NCBI GenBank assembly: GCA_021199145.1
Contig: JAJQIP010000160.1
Span: 1-19,716, forward strand
From: Porphyromonadaceae bacterium
GTDB lineage: Bacteria > Bacteroidota > Bacteroidia > Bacteroidales > UBA11471
Direction: 5' to 3'
DNA: 19,716 nucleotides
The notes under the pieces were generated by a model. The model was given only the letters and a program-made list of their open reading frames with translations. It did not search any database and was not told the DNA's origin. How positions within the stretch are numbered: the stretch's first letter is position 1; each line of letters begins with the position of its first letter. Position numbers and translations under genes: made by a program. Positions 1 through 7,646 of this stretch are shown here, one piece after another.

Positions 1-561
1 TCCCCATGCTCCCCATCCCCAATAGTAGGGGGCGTAATAGTCCCAATACCACGGGTCTGGATATCCGTAGACGTATGATCCGTTGATATAGATATCCCCG
101 TCGAAAGAGTCTACATAATAGACCGTATTATAGGCAGAGTCGGTAAGGTGAATGATAAAATCAGGGTCGTGGAATTTCCGTATGCGTTCGGCGTATTCGA
201 GGTCACTCTTTGTGCCATAATATCCGATGAGGTAAAAGCCGACTTCCTCATCTTCAGAAGCCGTGTCTTCCACTTCTTCTCCTTCTTCTTCATAGGGAGT
301 TTCCGTTGTGGAGGTATAGCGGCGGTTATAGGCATCGACATCCCACACACTGTCAGGGACATATGCATCTGCCGCTGCAGAAGCATAGACCGCTGTACTG
401 GCGGGTTGCACCACTTCTTCTGTTTGACTTTTGACAGTCTTCTCTGTCTTTTTGGAAGAACTCGGTCGTCTGTACAAGTCATCTTGATATTGGGCTACCG
501 CTGTAAAGGGAAGCATGGCGATAACGAAAAGGACCGATAAGCTGCAGACAATACTTTTCAT
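1..561 (-). CDS. Secreted Tyr/Trp/Gly-rich protein of unknown function, 3' end missing
   Basis: I do not recognise the family. The frame runs from an ATG at 559-561 to the left edge with no stop (187 codons visible), so the C-terminus lies outside the window. Residues 1-23 form a classic Sec signal peptide: Lys at position 2, a hydrophobic core, and Ala-Val-Ala before the likely cleavage site. Residues 25-60 are polar and Lys/Ser-rich, 90-107 are strongly acidic (Glu/Asp runs), and about 108-150 looks folded (begins GFYLIGYYG). The last 25 visible residues are rich in Tyr, Trp and Gly (WYWDYYAPYYWGW). Such low-complexity aromatic tails occur in exported Bacteroidales proteins, but I cannot assign a role. 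A perfect AGGAGG eight bases before the ATG fixes the start, and a TAnnTTTG promoter lies about 75 bases upstream. Export is well supported; function is unknown. Confidence 0.8.
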   Translation of the reverse strand, partial: MKSIVCSLSVLFVIAMLPFTAVAQYQDDLYRRPSSSKKTEKTVKSQTEEVVQPASTAVYASAAADAYVPDSVWDVDAYNRRYTSTTETPYEEEGEEVEDTASEDEEVGFYLIGYYGTKSDLEYAERIRKFHDPDFIIHLTDSAYNTVYYVDSFDGDIYINGSYVYGYPDPWYWDYYAPYYWGWGAWG

Positions 562-569
562 ACTAGATT

Positions 570-575
570 CCTCCT
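570..575 (-). promoter_or_regulatory. Strong Shine-Dalgarno site of the leftmost gene
   Basis: On the minus strand the sequence AGGAGG (extended AAGGAGGA) ends eight bases before the ATG at 561. This is a textbook ribosome-binding site. It stands out because most genes in Bacteroidota, including the others here, lack a clear one. It decides the start of the leftmost gene. Confidence 0.7.
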
Positions 576-637
576 TGTTTGAGGTCGATTTCCTATTTTT
601 GATAGGAATTTTGCGACAAAATTTATTTCTCCACATA

Positions 638-671
638 CAAAGATAGTGGATTATCCGTAAAAAATTGTCAA
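638..671 (-). promoter_or_regulatory. Candidate Bacteroidetes-type promoter of the leftmost gene
   Basis: The minus strand carries TATCTTTG (638-645), an exact match to the Bacteroidetes -7 element TAnnTTTG, with a TTG (669-671) 23 bases upstream as a possible -33 element. The spacing is a little longer than the usual 19-21. It lies in the 140-base gap between the M64 gene and the leftmost gene. Transcription would start near 631, giving a leader of about 70 bases. Confidence 0.5.
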
Positions 672-701
672 TGAAAAGTGAATATTATAGAAATCAGCCT
701 T

Positions 702-2333
702 TCAAAGAGGTTTTTTGTCGATTATACGCGGACGGGCGAAGTGTTTCGACTCGGTATCCGGCAGAGTCGTACGGACTGAGGTTGTGGAGACGTTCGTCTG
801 TAAATCGAATTCTACAAACTCTTCGTAAGAAGCCTCTGCTCCTGTACCTACTTGGATGACTTTGTCGTAGAGCGCTTGCCGTGAGGGGGCGTTGAATCCG
901 TTAATGTTGTCCCTCATCATGCTTTCTGCGGAAGGACGGTACACCCCGTAAGGATAGGTGCAGGCCCCTTCGTATATGTCTATATCTTCCTCGGCGTAAC
1001 GGCTATCGTTCAGGAATGTCGACCAAAGGACTTCACTCTGGTCGTCGGTGAAGTCCACGTTTTGCGCCCAACCGTAACTCTGCAGGGATTTTGTCGATTC
1101 TATTTCCGAATCGGGTATGGTGCCGTTTTCTTCGTAAGCATATTCATCCTCCAGTTTGGCAAAACCGTGTCCTATGGCTTCGTGTACAAGAACCCGGCGG
1201 AAATAATCACTTTCCTGACCGTAAATAATCGGGCAGTAAGCGATGGCAAAGTCTGCCACGTTGTTATTGAAGGAGTACCAGTAGGTGGTGCCGGCATAAC
1301 TTGTCGTGTTCAATATCACGACAGCCAATGTCTCCAACAAATCGATGCCATCCACACATTCGGCATACTCCATGACAGCATCGCTGTTCCCAGAAATGCC
1401 TGTACTTCCGCCTCCTTCCAATTCGCAGCTGAAAACCGTATTGTGGCCATGCCCGAACTGATTCTCAGCTGAGACGGCGGTAACGGCATAGACATTGAAA
1501 TAGCCCTGGAGCGACTTAATCGGTTCTTCGCTGAACAGATGGGAATAGGCGATATCCATAATATCATCGTAATACCCTGATTCTATTTCGCTTGCCGTAA
1601 ATCCATCCCCCATTAGGACAATAGGAATTCCGTCGCCTTTGGTCGCTGTCTGGAGGGTACGAACCGATTTGTCCACGGCGTCGCCTTCTTCCGTTCCGAC
1701 ACCTTTCTGGATGACCGTAGCAGATGCTAATATCTCCAATTCATCGTTGTTTTCCACAAAATAGATATGAGCGGTCCGGATAGAGGTCGTGGAATTGGGC
1801 TGGGCGGTCAAGCGGATGACGTACTCTATGGTTTCGCTTGTCGAACGGGACTGCCGGTTTGTCAACCAGGTCGAATTGTCAGAGTAGACGCTGAAAGCTC
1901 CCGACTCATCCATGTTGGAAGAGAAGTAGATATCCAAATCGCCCCCTTCGGCAGGTAGGGTGTAGCTGGACTCTTCCACCTCAATCCAATTGGCATAGTC
2001 CTGTTGCACGGTGATTTTTTCGGATAATGTTCCCGATGTGAGGGTTACCGTTGCCGTACGGATTTCTTTGGTGTCGTTTTTAGTGATGGCTGTGAACGTG
2101 AGTTCTACCATACCGCTATTGCCGCTTGTGGGGGAGACGGTCAACCACTCGTCCGAACTGGTGGCTGTCCATGTATAGGTACTGGTGAAGGTGAATGTGG
2201 CTTGAGCCTCTTTTTGACTATCCAAAACAATCTCTCCCGGGTCTGTGAAAGAAAATTTAGGGATGATATCGTCATCGCTGCAAGCAGCGAGGAGCGTGAA
2301 GAGAAAAAGGAAAATCCACCGATTGGCTTTCAT
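702..2333 (-). CDS. IgA-peptidase-type M64 metallopeptidase, surface lipoprotein with BACON-like domains
   Basis: A 543-residue zinc metallopeptidase of family M64, whose type member cleaves IgA; the natural substrate here cannot be read from sequence. Residues 1-18 are a lipoprotein signal ending in the lipobox Leu-Ala-Ala-Cys (Cys18), followed by Ser-Asp-Asp-Asp, an acidic tract like the Bacteroidota lipoprotein export signal for display on the cell surface. Residues about 28-113 form a BACON-type beta domain (WLTVSPTSG at 63-71), and a second, more divergent copy covers about 115-210. The peptidase domain covers about 225-500: the zinc-binding HEAIGHG is at 384-390 (His384, Glu385, His389), with the family's LEDEY just after it and the conserved RPSAESMMR at 466-474. 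The 40-residue Thr/Ser-rich tail looks unstructured. The ATG at 2333 gives the intact signal peptide directly. The gene stands alone, separated by 140 and 170 bases from its neighbours. Confidence 0.9.
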   Translation of the reverse strand: MKANRWIFLFLFTLLAACSDDDIIPKFSFTDPGEIVLDSQKEAQATFTFTSTYTWTATSSDEWLTVSPTSGNSGMVELTFTAITKNDTKEIRTATVTLTSGTLSEKITVQQDYANWIEVEESSYTLPAEGGDLDIYFSSNMDESGAFSVYSDNSTWLTNRQSRSTSETIEYVIRLTAQPNSTTSIRTAHIYFVENNDELEILASATVIQKGVGTEEGDAVDKSVRTLQTATKGDGIPIVLMGDGFTASEIESGYYDDIMDIAYSHLFSEEPIKSLQGYFNVYAVTAVSAENQFGHGHNTVFSCELEGGGSTGISGNSDAVMEYAECVDGIDLLETLAVVILNTTSYAGTTYWYSFNNNVADFAIAYCPIIYGQESDYFRRVLVHEAIGHGFAKLEDEYAYEENGTIPDSEIESTKSLQSYGWAQNVDFTDDQSEVLWSTFLNDSRYAEEDIDIYEGACTYPYGVYRPSAESMMRDNINGFNAPSRQALYDKVIQVGTGAEASYEEFVEFDLQTNVSTTSVRTTLPDTESKHFARPRIIDKKPL

Positions 2334-2450
2334 GATATTATTCTTTCAAAAACGGAGTATTTTTCATATTCCAACTGTCCGCCTTTCAAATATTTTTGGA
2401 AGAATATAGGCCGATAGATGGGAATTTGTTCACTTTATTTTCTGATGGGT

Positions 2451-2458
2451 TAAAGGTA
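2451..2458 (-). promoter_or_regulatory. Candidate -7 element upstream of the M64 gene
   Basis: TACCTTTA on the minus strand differs from TAnnTTTG only at the last base. I see no good TTG 19-21 bases further up. It lies in the 170-base gap between the end of ispG and the M64 start and would give a leader of about 110 bases. The gap suggests that the peptidase is transcribed on its own, although no clear terminator follows ispG. Confidence 0.3.
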
Positions 2459-2503
2459 CGATTTTTCTCCCTATTGCCGAGCCGTTCGAAAAAGAAATAT
2501 TTT

Positions 2504-4306
2504 TCAGGCTTCCACCCAATCCCCGTTCTTTTTGATGAGGTCGATGAGATGGGTCACCGCCTCGCTTTCGGGAATATTTTTCTCTACACACACTTTCCCT
2601 TTATAGAGACTGATACGCCCTTTCCCCGCACCTACATAGCCATAATCGGCATCGGCCATTTCGCCTGGGCCGTTGACAACACAACCCATAATGCCAATCT
2701 TTAATGTTTTGAGATGGGTGGTTGCCTCCTTTATTCTGGCGATGGTGTGTGTCAGGTCGAATAGGGTACGTCCGCAACTGGGACAGGAGATATATTCGGG
2801 TTTGCTCATCCGCTGGCGTGCCGCCTGTAAAATGCCGTACATGCAGGACGTAATTTTTTCAGGAGAAATATCTCCTTCGTTTCGTAACCAGATACCATCG
2901 GCAAAACCATCCAGCAACAGTGTCCCAAAATCGGCCGCCGCTTTCAGTTGCAACGTTTCCAGGGAATTCTCACGGTAAGAGAGTTGAAGGATGACCGGTA
3001 CGTGAATCTCTCTTTCTAGCAATTCGTGGAAAAAAGCCCGACATTCGCCTACGGGGTTGATGTGTCGGGTGGTCAGCACAACAATCGTGTTTGGCAGGGT
3101 AGCTATAAGATTCCACAGATTGTCGTTCATTTCAGGATAGGAGAGTCGCAGAAATGTCGGTTGAGCCGTTGAAATGTTCCTTTGCTGCAATTCGTCTGCC
3201 GTAAGGAGTGGCATTGCTGTCGGGAAGTGGTCTTTTTGCGATGAAAAGGCGCAGATTGATGCCGTTCCTTTGTCGTATAGAAAATCGGGCTGCAGTTCTC
3301 CTTGCGAAACAGTATCGGAGATTGTGACAGGAATTTTTCCGCCTCCGATGCTTCCTACGGCCCTGCTCATCCGTCGTTTCATACGAAGGGGGTCGAACGC
3401 CTTGGCTGTTCTCCCTTCGATATGGGGATGGTTCGCCCGAGATAAGAGATAATCGACCAATTGGCGGGCTACCGGAATTTCCGCTTCGGGAGCCTCGCTC
3501 AACGAAACCCGTATGGTATCTCCTATGCCGTCGGCCAGCAACGTGCCGATGCCTACGGCCGATTTTATACGGCCATCTTCCCCTTCTCCGGCTTCGGTGA
3601 CCCCCAAATGTAGGGGATAGTGCATATCTTCGTCATTGAGGGTTTTTACCAATAGCCGTACCGCTTTTACCATGACGACTGTATTGGAGGCTTTGATGGA
3701 GACGACCACATTGTCGAAATGTTCCTCCCGGCAGATTCGCAGAAACTCCATGCACGATTCCACGATACCTTCGGGAGTATCTCCGTAACGGCTCATAATC
3801 CGTTCGGACAGCGACCCATGGTTTACACCGATGCGTATAGCCGTGTGGTGTGCCCGGCAGATGTCCAGCAGTCGGACAAACCGGTCTCGTAATCGTTGCT
3901 TTTCGGCCGTATAATCCTCTTCGGTATATCCGTCGGTGCCGGATATACCTTTTTTTTCGATGAAATTGCCCGGATTGATACGCACTTTCTCCACTATGCA
4001 GGCAGCTACCTCCGCCACATGGGGATTAAAATGGATATCGGCAATCAATGGTGTGTGGTATCCCCGACGATGTAATTCTTCCTCAATAGCCGCCAAATTT
4101 TCCGCTTCACGAGTACCTTGTGCCGTAAGTCGTACATAGTCGGCCCCCTTTTCGATGATACGTATACACTGTTCCACGCTTGGCCCTGTTTCCTGCGTGG
4201 GGGTATTGGTCATCGATTGAATGCGTATGGGGTGATTTTTGCCCAAAGGGGTATTGCCTATCTGCACCTCGGAGGAAAAACGACGGGTATAGTTAAAGAA
4301 ATCCAT
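2504..4306 (-). CDS. ispG: 4-Hydroxy-3-methylbut-2-enyl diphosphate synthase (long form)
   Basis: IspG (GcpE) converts 2-C-methyl-D-erythritol 2,4-cyclodiphosphate to HMBPP, the penultimate step of the MEP isoprenoid pathway, using a [4Fe-4S] cluster in the cytosol. The 600-residue protein starts with the TIM-barrel domain (about 1-290; RIQSMTNT at 28-35, ADIHFNP at 89-95). An extra domain of about 200 residues (about 300-490) follows, and then the cluster domain with Cys508, Cys511 and Cys542 and the conserved NGPGE glutamate (Glu549). The inserted domain marks the long form known from Bacteroidota, Chlamydiae and plants; enterobacterial IspG has about 370 residues. All visible cluster ligands are intact. 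It is the last gene of the six-gene minus-strand cluster, 43 bases after purE. Confidence 0.96.
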   Translation of the reverse strand: MDFFNYTRRFSSEVQIGNTPLGKNHPIRIQSMTNTPTQETGPSVEQCIRIIEKGADYVRLTAQGTREAENLAAIEEELHRRGYHTPLIADIHFNPHVAEVAACIVEKVRINPGNFIEKKGISGTDGYTEEDYTAEKQRLRDRFVRLLDICRAHHTAIRIGVNHGSLSERIMSRYGDTPEGIVESCMEFLRICREEHFDNVVVSIKASNTVVMVKAVRLLVKTLNDEDMHYPLHLGVTEAGEGEDGRIKSAVGIGTLLADGIGDTIRVSLSEAPEAEIPVARQLVDYLLSRANHPHIEGRTAKAFDPLRMKRRMSRAVGSIGGGKIPVTISDTVSQGELQPDFLYDKGTASICAFSSQKDHFPTAMPLLTADELQQRNISTAQPTFLRLSYPEMNDNLWNLIATLPNTIVVLTTRHINPVGECRAFFHELLEREIHVPVILQLSYRENSLETLQLKAAADFGTLLLDGFADGIWLRNEGDISPEKITSCMYGILQAARQRMSKPEYISCPSCGRTLFDLTHTIARIKEATTHLKTLKIGIMGCVVNGPGEMADADYGYVGAGKGRISLYKGKVCVEKNIPESEAVTHLIDLIKKNGDWVEA

Positions 4307-4349
4307 AGTGAACAGAGATTAAGTAACGGGAGGAGCGGACGGTTAATCT

Positions 4350-4856
4350 TCAGTTGGTTTTGAACGGGTATTTCACCTGAGAAAGTTTCTCGTTCGCCTC
4401 GACAATTTTCTTAGCCAAACCCTTTTTATAGGTTTTCAGTTTTTCAAAAAGCCGTTTATCGCCCGAAGAAAGTATCTGTATGGCCAATATGGCGGCATTG
4501 AGAGCACCGTTGATGCCGACAGTCGCTACCGGTATTCCCGGGGGCATTTGTACGATGGCTAAAAGTGCATCCATACCCTCGAGCGTCGAGTTGATAGGTA
4601 CACCGATGACCGGCAGGGGGGTTGACGCTGCAATGACACCAGGCAGATGGGCTGCCATTCCTGCGGCGGCAATGATTACTTTGATGCCTCTGGCTTCTGC
4701 CCCCTTGGCAAATATCTCCACTTCTTCGGGGGTACGGTGTGCCGACAAAGCGTTCATTTCGAACGGAATTTCAAAGTCGTTTAACAGTTGTGCGGCCTTT
4801 TCCAATACGGGTAGGTCGGAAGTACTACCCATGATGATGCTTACAATAGGATTCAT
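4350..4856 (-). CDS. purE: N5-carboxyaminoimidazole ribonucleotide mutase, class I
   Basis: PurE moves the carboxyl group of N5-CAIR to C4 of the imidazole ring in de novo purine synthesis; class I enzymes work with PurK and form octamers. The 168-residue length is normal. The nucleotide-binding loop GSTSDLP is at 10-16, the signature SAHRTP with the catalytic His at 38-43, and GMAAHLPG at 66-73; the last is the class I form. The C-terminal 30 residues are lysine-rich. The ATG at 4856 places the first beta strand right at the N-terminus, as in the family. It sits 17 bases after the membrane-protein gene and 43 bases before ispG, which suggests co-transcription. PurK is not in the window. Confidence 0.96.
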   Translation of the reverse strand: MNPIVSIIMGSTSDLPVLEKAAQLLNDFEIPFEMNALSAHRTPEEVEIFAKGAEARGIKVIIAAAGMAAHLPGVIAASTPLPVIGVPINSTLEGMDALLAIVQMPPGIPVATVGINGALNAAILAIQILSSGDKRLFEKLKTYKKGLAKKIVEANEKLSQVKYPFKTN

Positions 4857-4873
4857 ATGACGAGTTTAGAAGT

Positions 4874-5482
4874 TTATAAAGAAAATAAATTATAGTGGAA
4901 GGCAAGAGAGGCAAGCGGTGTACATGCAATCCCGCATACCCATCCTGTCAGGGTTTGGGCCAATGTATGCCGGTCGAGCAGTTGGAGCGCCGTACCCATC
5001 AGACCCGTTATTATGATGACAGCGATGAATAGACCTATGGGGAGGGGAGAGTAGATGAAAAGCATCATGACAATCAACCCCATCAAGGAACCCAATCCGC
5101 TCATGATGAAACTGATGCGCCATCCGCTTGTGTTGATAATCCATACGATGGCGGTCGATAAGGCGGCACAGACGAAATAACTTTGCGCCCATGTCGGCAG
5201 ACTGAGTCGGCGCAGGTATAACATGGCAAAAATCAAGAATATGGCATAGAGAAGCATCTCGGTATGGCGGGTATGAGGCTTGTCAGCCTGCACGAAGCCG
5301 AAAGAGATGTGGAGGAGTAGCGGTAAGAGACAGGAAAAAAAGAAGATACCTCCTACGATGAGTAGTCGTATCGAGAGAGGAAGTATTTCGAGAAAAGTAT
5401 AAGAGACCCAGATAATCCCGCCATAAGTAGGCAAGAGGTAAGGGTGAAATAAAACGGATATTATTTGTGCTGCTTTTTTCAT
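4874..5482 (-). CDS. Polytopic membrane protein, probably a degenerate PAP2-like protein
   Basis: A 202-residue integral membrane protein with about six or seven hydrophobic segments (roughly 12-31, 38-60, 76-91, 100-117, 123-145, 147-168, 178-196). Its C-terminal layout resembles the PAP2 phosphatase fold. WRISFIMSG (121-129) sits where motif 2 (PSGH type) is expected, and RHTLAQTLTGWVCG (171-184) where motif 3 (H-x5-D followed by G) is expected. His172 is present, but the motif 2 histidine and the motif 3 aspartate are not, so I would not expect normal PAP2 phosphatase activity. The relationship is inferred from pattern only. The gene begins eight bases after rpoN ends and stops 17 bases before purE, so it is very likely co-transcribed. 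Its role is unknown; lipid-phosphate binding or transport is one possibility. Confidence 0.75.
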   Translation of the reverse strand: MKKAAQIISVLFHPYLLPTYGGIIWVSYTFLEILPLSIRLLIVGGIFFFSCLLPLLLHISFGFVQADKPHTRHTEMLLYAIFLIFAMLYLRRLSLPTWAQSYFVCAALSTAIVWIINTSGWRISFIMSGLGSLMGLIVMMLFIYSPLPIGLFIAVIIITGLMGTALQLLDRHTLAQTLTGWVCGIACTPLASLAFHYNLFSL

Positions 5483-5490
5483 GTTGTCGG

Positions 5491-6957
5491 TTATATGATT
5501 TTCCGTAGACGTGCTACGGGCACTCCTAATTGTTCACGGTATTTTGCCACGGTACGGCGGGCAATGGCATACCCTTTTTCTTTTAATAAATCGCACAATT
5601 TATCATCGGTGAGAGGCGCATGTTTGTCCTCATTCCCGATATACTCCTGCAATATTCTCTTTATCTCCCGTGCGGAAATTTCCTCTCCCGCATCGTTTTG
5701 CATCGATTCGGAGAAGAAGTATTTCAAGGGGTATATGCCGAAAGGTGTCTGTACGTACTTGTTGCTTGTCGCTCGTGAAATCGTGGATATGTCATATCCT
5801 GTCTGTTCGGCAATATCCCGTAAGATTAAGGGCCGTAGGCGGCTCTCATCGCCTGAAAGGAAAAATTCACGTTGCCAGTTGAGTATCGCCTGCATGGTAG
5901 AAATCAAGGTCTGTTGCCGTTGTTGTATGGCATTGATAAACGATTGGGCCGTATCGATTTTTTGTTTGATGAAGAGCAGTGCATCCCGTTTTTCCCGTGT
6001 CTGATTCGCTTTGTTGCCCATGTAGTCGCTTAACATTTCATTGTAATTACGGCTGATTCGTAGTTGTGGAATATTGCTGTTGTTGAGCGACAAGATAAGT
6101 TCGCCTTCGTTTTCATCAACGGTGAAATCCGGATTGATATGGGTAAGGCTTTCTGTGAACAGGTCGTTCCAACTGCTTCCGGGTTTGGGATTGAGTTGGG
6201 AGATCTCTTGTATAGCCGTTTTCAATTCACTTTCCGAAAGGTTCAGTTGCCGTTGTATCTTTTCGTAGTGGCGTTTGCTGAACGGCTCGAAAGCCTTATC
6301 GACAATATCGTATGCGATTTGTGCCGATGAGTTTTCCCGCATACGTTCGAGTTGTAGCCGCAGACACTCTTGTAGGGTTGAAGCTCCTACGCCCGCCGGG
6401 TCAAAATCCTGAATGATTCGCAAAAGTTTTTCCAATCTTTCGACAGGCACGTCAATACCCGTTTGAAAAATCAGGTCATCGGATATGGCCGGCAGAGTAC
6501 GTTGCAGGTATCCGTTATCATCAATATTGCCGATGATGTATTCCGCTATCTGACGATCCTCTTCCGGGAGATTCCGTAAGCGGAGCTGTTCGAGCAAGTA
6601 GTCATGGAATGTCGTTCCTCCGGCGATGGGAATCTCCTCTCGGGGTGCGTTTATATCGGGAAGTTCACGGTCGAGATAGGCGGGAACATCATCATCGTTG
6701 CTATAGTCGCCCATCATCAACTCTTCGGTACTCTCTTTGGATAACGGTTCTTCCCCCTCTTCACCCATCGAATCCATTCCTTCTTCCTGAGAAGAAATAT
6801 CCTCACCCTCTTCGAGGGCCGGATTATCGATAAGCTCTTGTTTTATTTGCTCTTCCAGTTCTATTTCCGACAGTTCCAGCAGACGTATCGACAATATTTG
6901 TTGGGGCGACAGGGTCTGTCGTTGTTGTTGCTGGAGCTTTTGACCTTGTTTGAGCAT
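5491..6957 (-). CDS. rpoN: RNA polymerase sigma-54 factor
   Basis: RpoN directs core RNA polymerase to -24/-12 promoters and needs AAA+ activators (enhancer-binding proteins) to open DNA; none is encoded here. From the ATG at 6957 the protein has 488 residues. Region I is the Gln/Leu-rich start (LKQGQKLQQQQ, then LSPQQILSIRLLELS); region II is a highly acidic linker (about 50-85); the core-binding domain follows, then the HTH region; the RpoN box ARRTVAKYRE is at about 466-475, near the C-terminus, and is intact. The frame stays open to an ATG at 6999, but the extra 14 residues do not look like region I, and a promoter-like sequence overlaps them, so I prefer 6957. The gene follows the HAD gene by 50 bases and precedes the membrane-protein gene by eight. 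Confidence 0.96.
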   Translation of the reverse strand: MLKQGQKLQQQQRQTLSPQQILSIRLLELSEIELEEQIKQELIDNPALEEGEDISSQEEGMDSMGEEGEEPLSKESTEELMMGDYSNDDDVPAYLDRELPDINAPREEIPIAGGTTFHDYLLEQLRLRNLPEEDRQIAEYIIGNIDDNGYLQRTLPAISDDLIFQTGIDVPVERLEKLLRIIQDFDPAGVGASTLQECLRLQLERMRENSSAQIAYDIVDKAFEPFSKRHYEKIQRQLNLSESELKTAIQEISQLNPKPGSSWNDLFTESLTHINPDFTVDENEGELILSLNNSNIPQLRISRNYNEMLSDYMGNKANQTREKRDALLFIKQKIDTAQSFINAIQQRQQTLISTMQAILNWQREFFLSGDESRLRPLILRDIAEQTGYDISTISRATSNKYVQTPFGIYPLKYFFSESMQNDAGEEISAREIKRILQEYIGNEDKHAPLTDDKLCDLLKEKGYAIARRTVAKYREQLGVPVARLRKII

Positions 6958-6985
6958 GATTCCGCTATTAGGCGTATTCCACGAA

Positions 6986-7016
6986 CGAAGGTAGCGCATT
7001 CCTCTGACTACGCCAA
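6986..7016 (-). promoter_or_regulatory. Possible internal promoter for rpoN
   Basis: On the minus strand a TTG (7014-7016) is followed after exactly 20 bases by TACCTTCG (6986-6993), one mismatch from TAnnTTTG. It would start transcription near 6979, about 20 bases before the ATG at 6957. This could give rpoN and the genes after it expression independent of the nucleoside kinase gene. It overlaps the end of the HAD gene and might be chance. Confidence 0.35.
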
Positions 7017-7637
7017 TATTTTCAACATCTTTTTCCGCAAGTCTTCTTCGGGGTCAATAAGGTAGGCGTGGAATCCGGCCCTTTCGGCCCCTTGAATATT
7101 GGCTTCGAGGTCATCGATAAAAATGGATTTTGAGGGATCTTCTTTACTATCCTCAATCACTTTGTAGTAGAAATCATCATTCGGCTTCAGCGCATGAATT
7201 TCGTGTGACACGTATATTTTGTCGAAATAATCATCCACTGTCAGGCCCTCATCCCGAAAAAGGACTTGACGGGTATAGTCGAAATGCGGAGCATTGGTAT
7301 TGCTGACCATATAGAGGCGGTAGTGCTTCCGAATCTCCCTGAGCAGTTGCAATTTGTAGATAGGAACAATGCCTATAAGCAGATTCCAGGCCTCTTCTAT
7401 TCGGCGATTATCGGTCTGGATATGAAGTATTTTCCGGAGAAAGTCAAAGAAAACGTCCTTTTCTATCCGTCCGGCTTCAAGGTTTTGCATCGCCGTTATA
7501 AATTCAGGAGAACGGAAGAGCACCTCGTTCGGACCAACGGCCCCCAGTTGGCTGAATTCTTTAAAACAACGTTCAAACTCCAACTGGAGAAGCACCCCTC
7601 CAAAATCGGTGAATACGGCCTCTATATCGGTTCGCAT
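7008..7637 (-). CDS. HAD-superfamily phosphatase (YihX-like)
   Basis: A 209-residue haloacid-dehalogenase-type hydrolase, probably a phosphatase acting on a small phosphorylated metabolite. All four motifs are visible. Motif I is FTDFGGVL (nucleophile Asp11; the second motif I Asp is replaced by Gly, as in the YihX/epoxide-hydrolase-like group). Motif II is MVSNTN (Ser112), motif III is LKPNDDFY (Lys151), and motif IV is FIDDLEANI (Asp175, Asp176). An alpha-helical cap lies between motifs I and II (about 20-90). The frame is open to a TTG at 7646 next to the upstream stop, but the ATG at 7637 puts the first strand at the N-terminus, as in relatives. It follows the nucleoside kinase by nine bases. 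Placement after a nucleoside kinase makes a nucleotide or sugar-phosphate substrate plausible, without direct evidence. Confidence 0.88.
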   Translation of the reverse strand: MRTDIEAVFTDFGGVLLQLEFERCFKEFSQLGAVGPNEVLFRSPEFITAMQNLEAGRIEKDVFFDFLRKILHIQTDNRRIEEAWNLLIGIVPIYKLQLLREIRKHYRLYMVSNTNAPHFDYTRQVLFRDEGLTVDDYFDKIYVSHEIHALKPNDDFYYKVIEDSKEDPSKSIFIDDLEANIQGAERAGFHAYLIDPEEDLRKKMLKILA

Positions 7638-7646
7638 AGGCAGCAA

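Noticed and set aside
148..540. Plus-strand open frame of 130 codons opposite the leftmost gene
   Set aside because: It lies antisense to a frame with a signal peptide, ribosome-binding site and promoter. Its own translation is Phe/Cys/Arg-rich and resembles no protein.
2354..2372. Small imperfect hairpin before the M64 start (GGAGTAT/ATATTCC) followed by a T-run on the minus strand
   Set aside because: One mismatch in a seven-base AT-rich stem is too weak for a terminator or attenuator, and it lies only 20 bases before the start codon.
4480..4860. Plus-strand open frame of 126 codons opposite purE
   Set aside because: It is antisense to an intact purE with all signature motifs. The length is explained by codon bias on the other strand.
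7637..7646. TTG start for the HAD gene next to the upstream stop
   Set aside because: The ATG three codons later puts the first beta strand in the family position, so the TTG is unnecessary.
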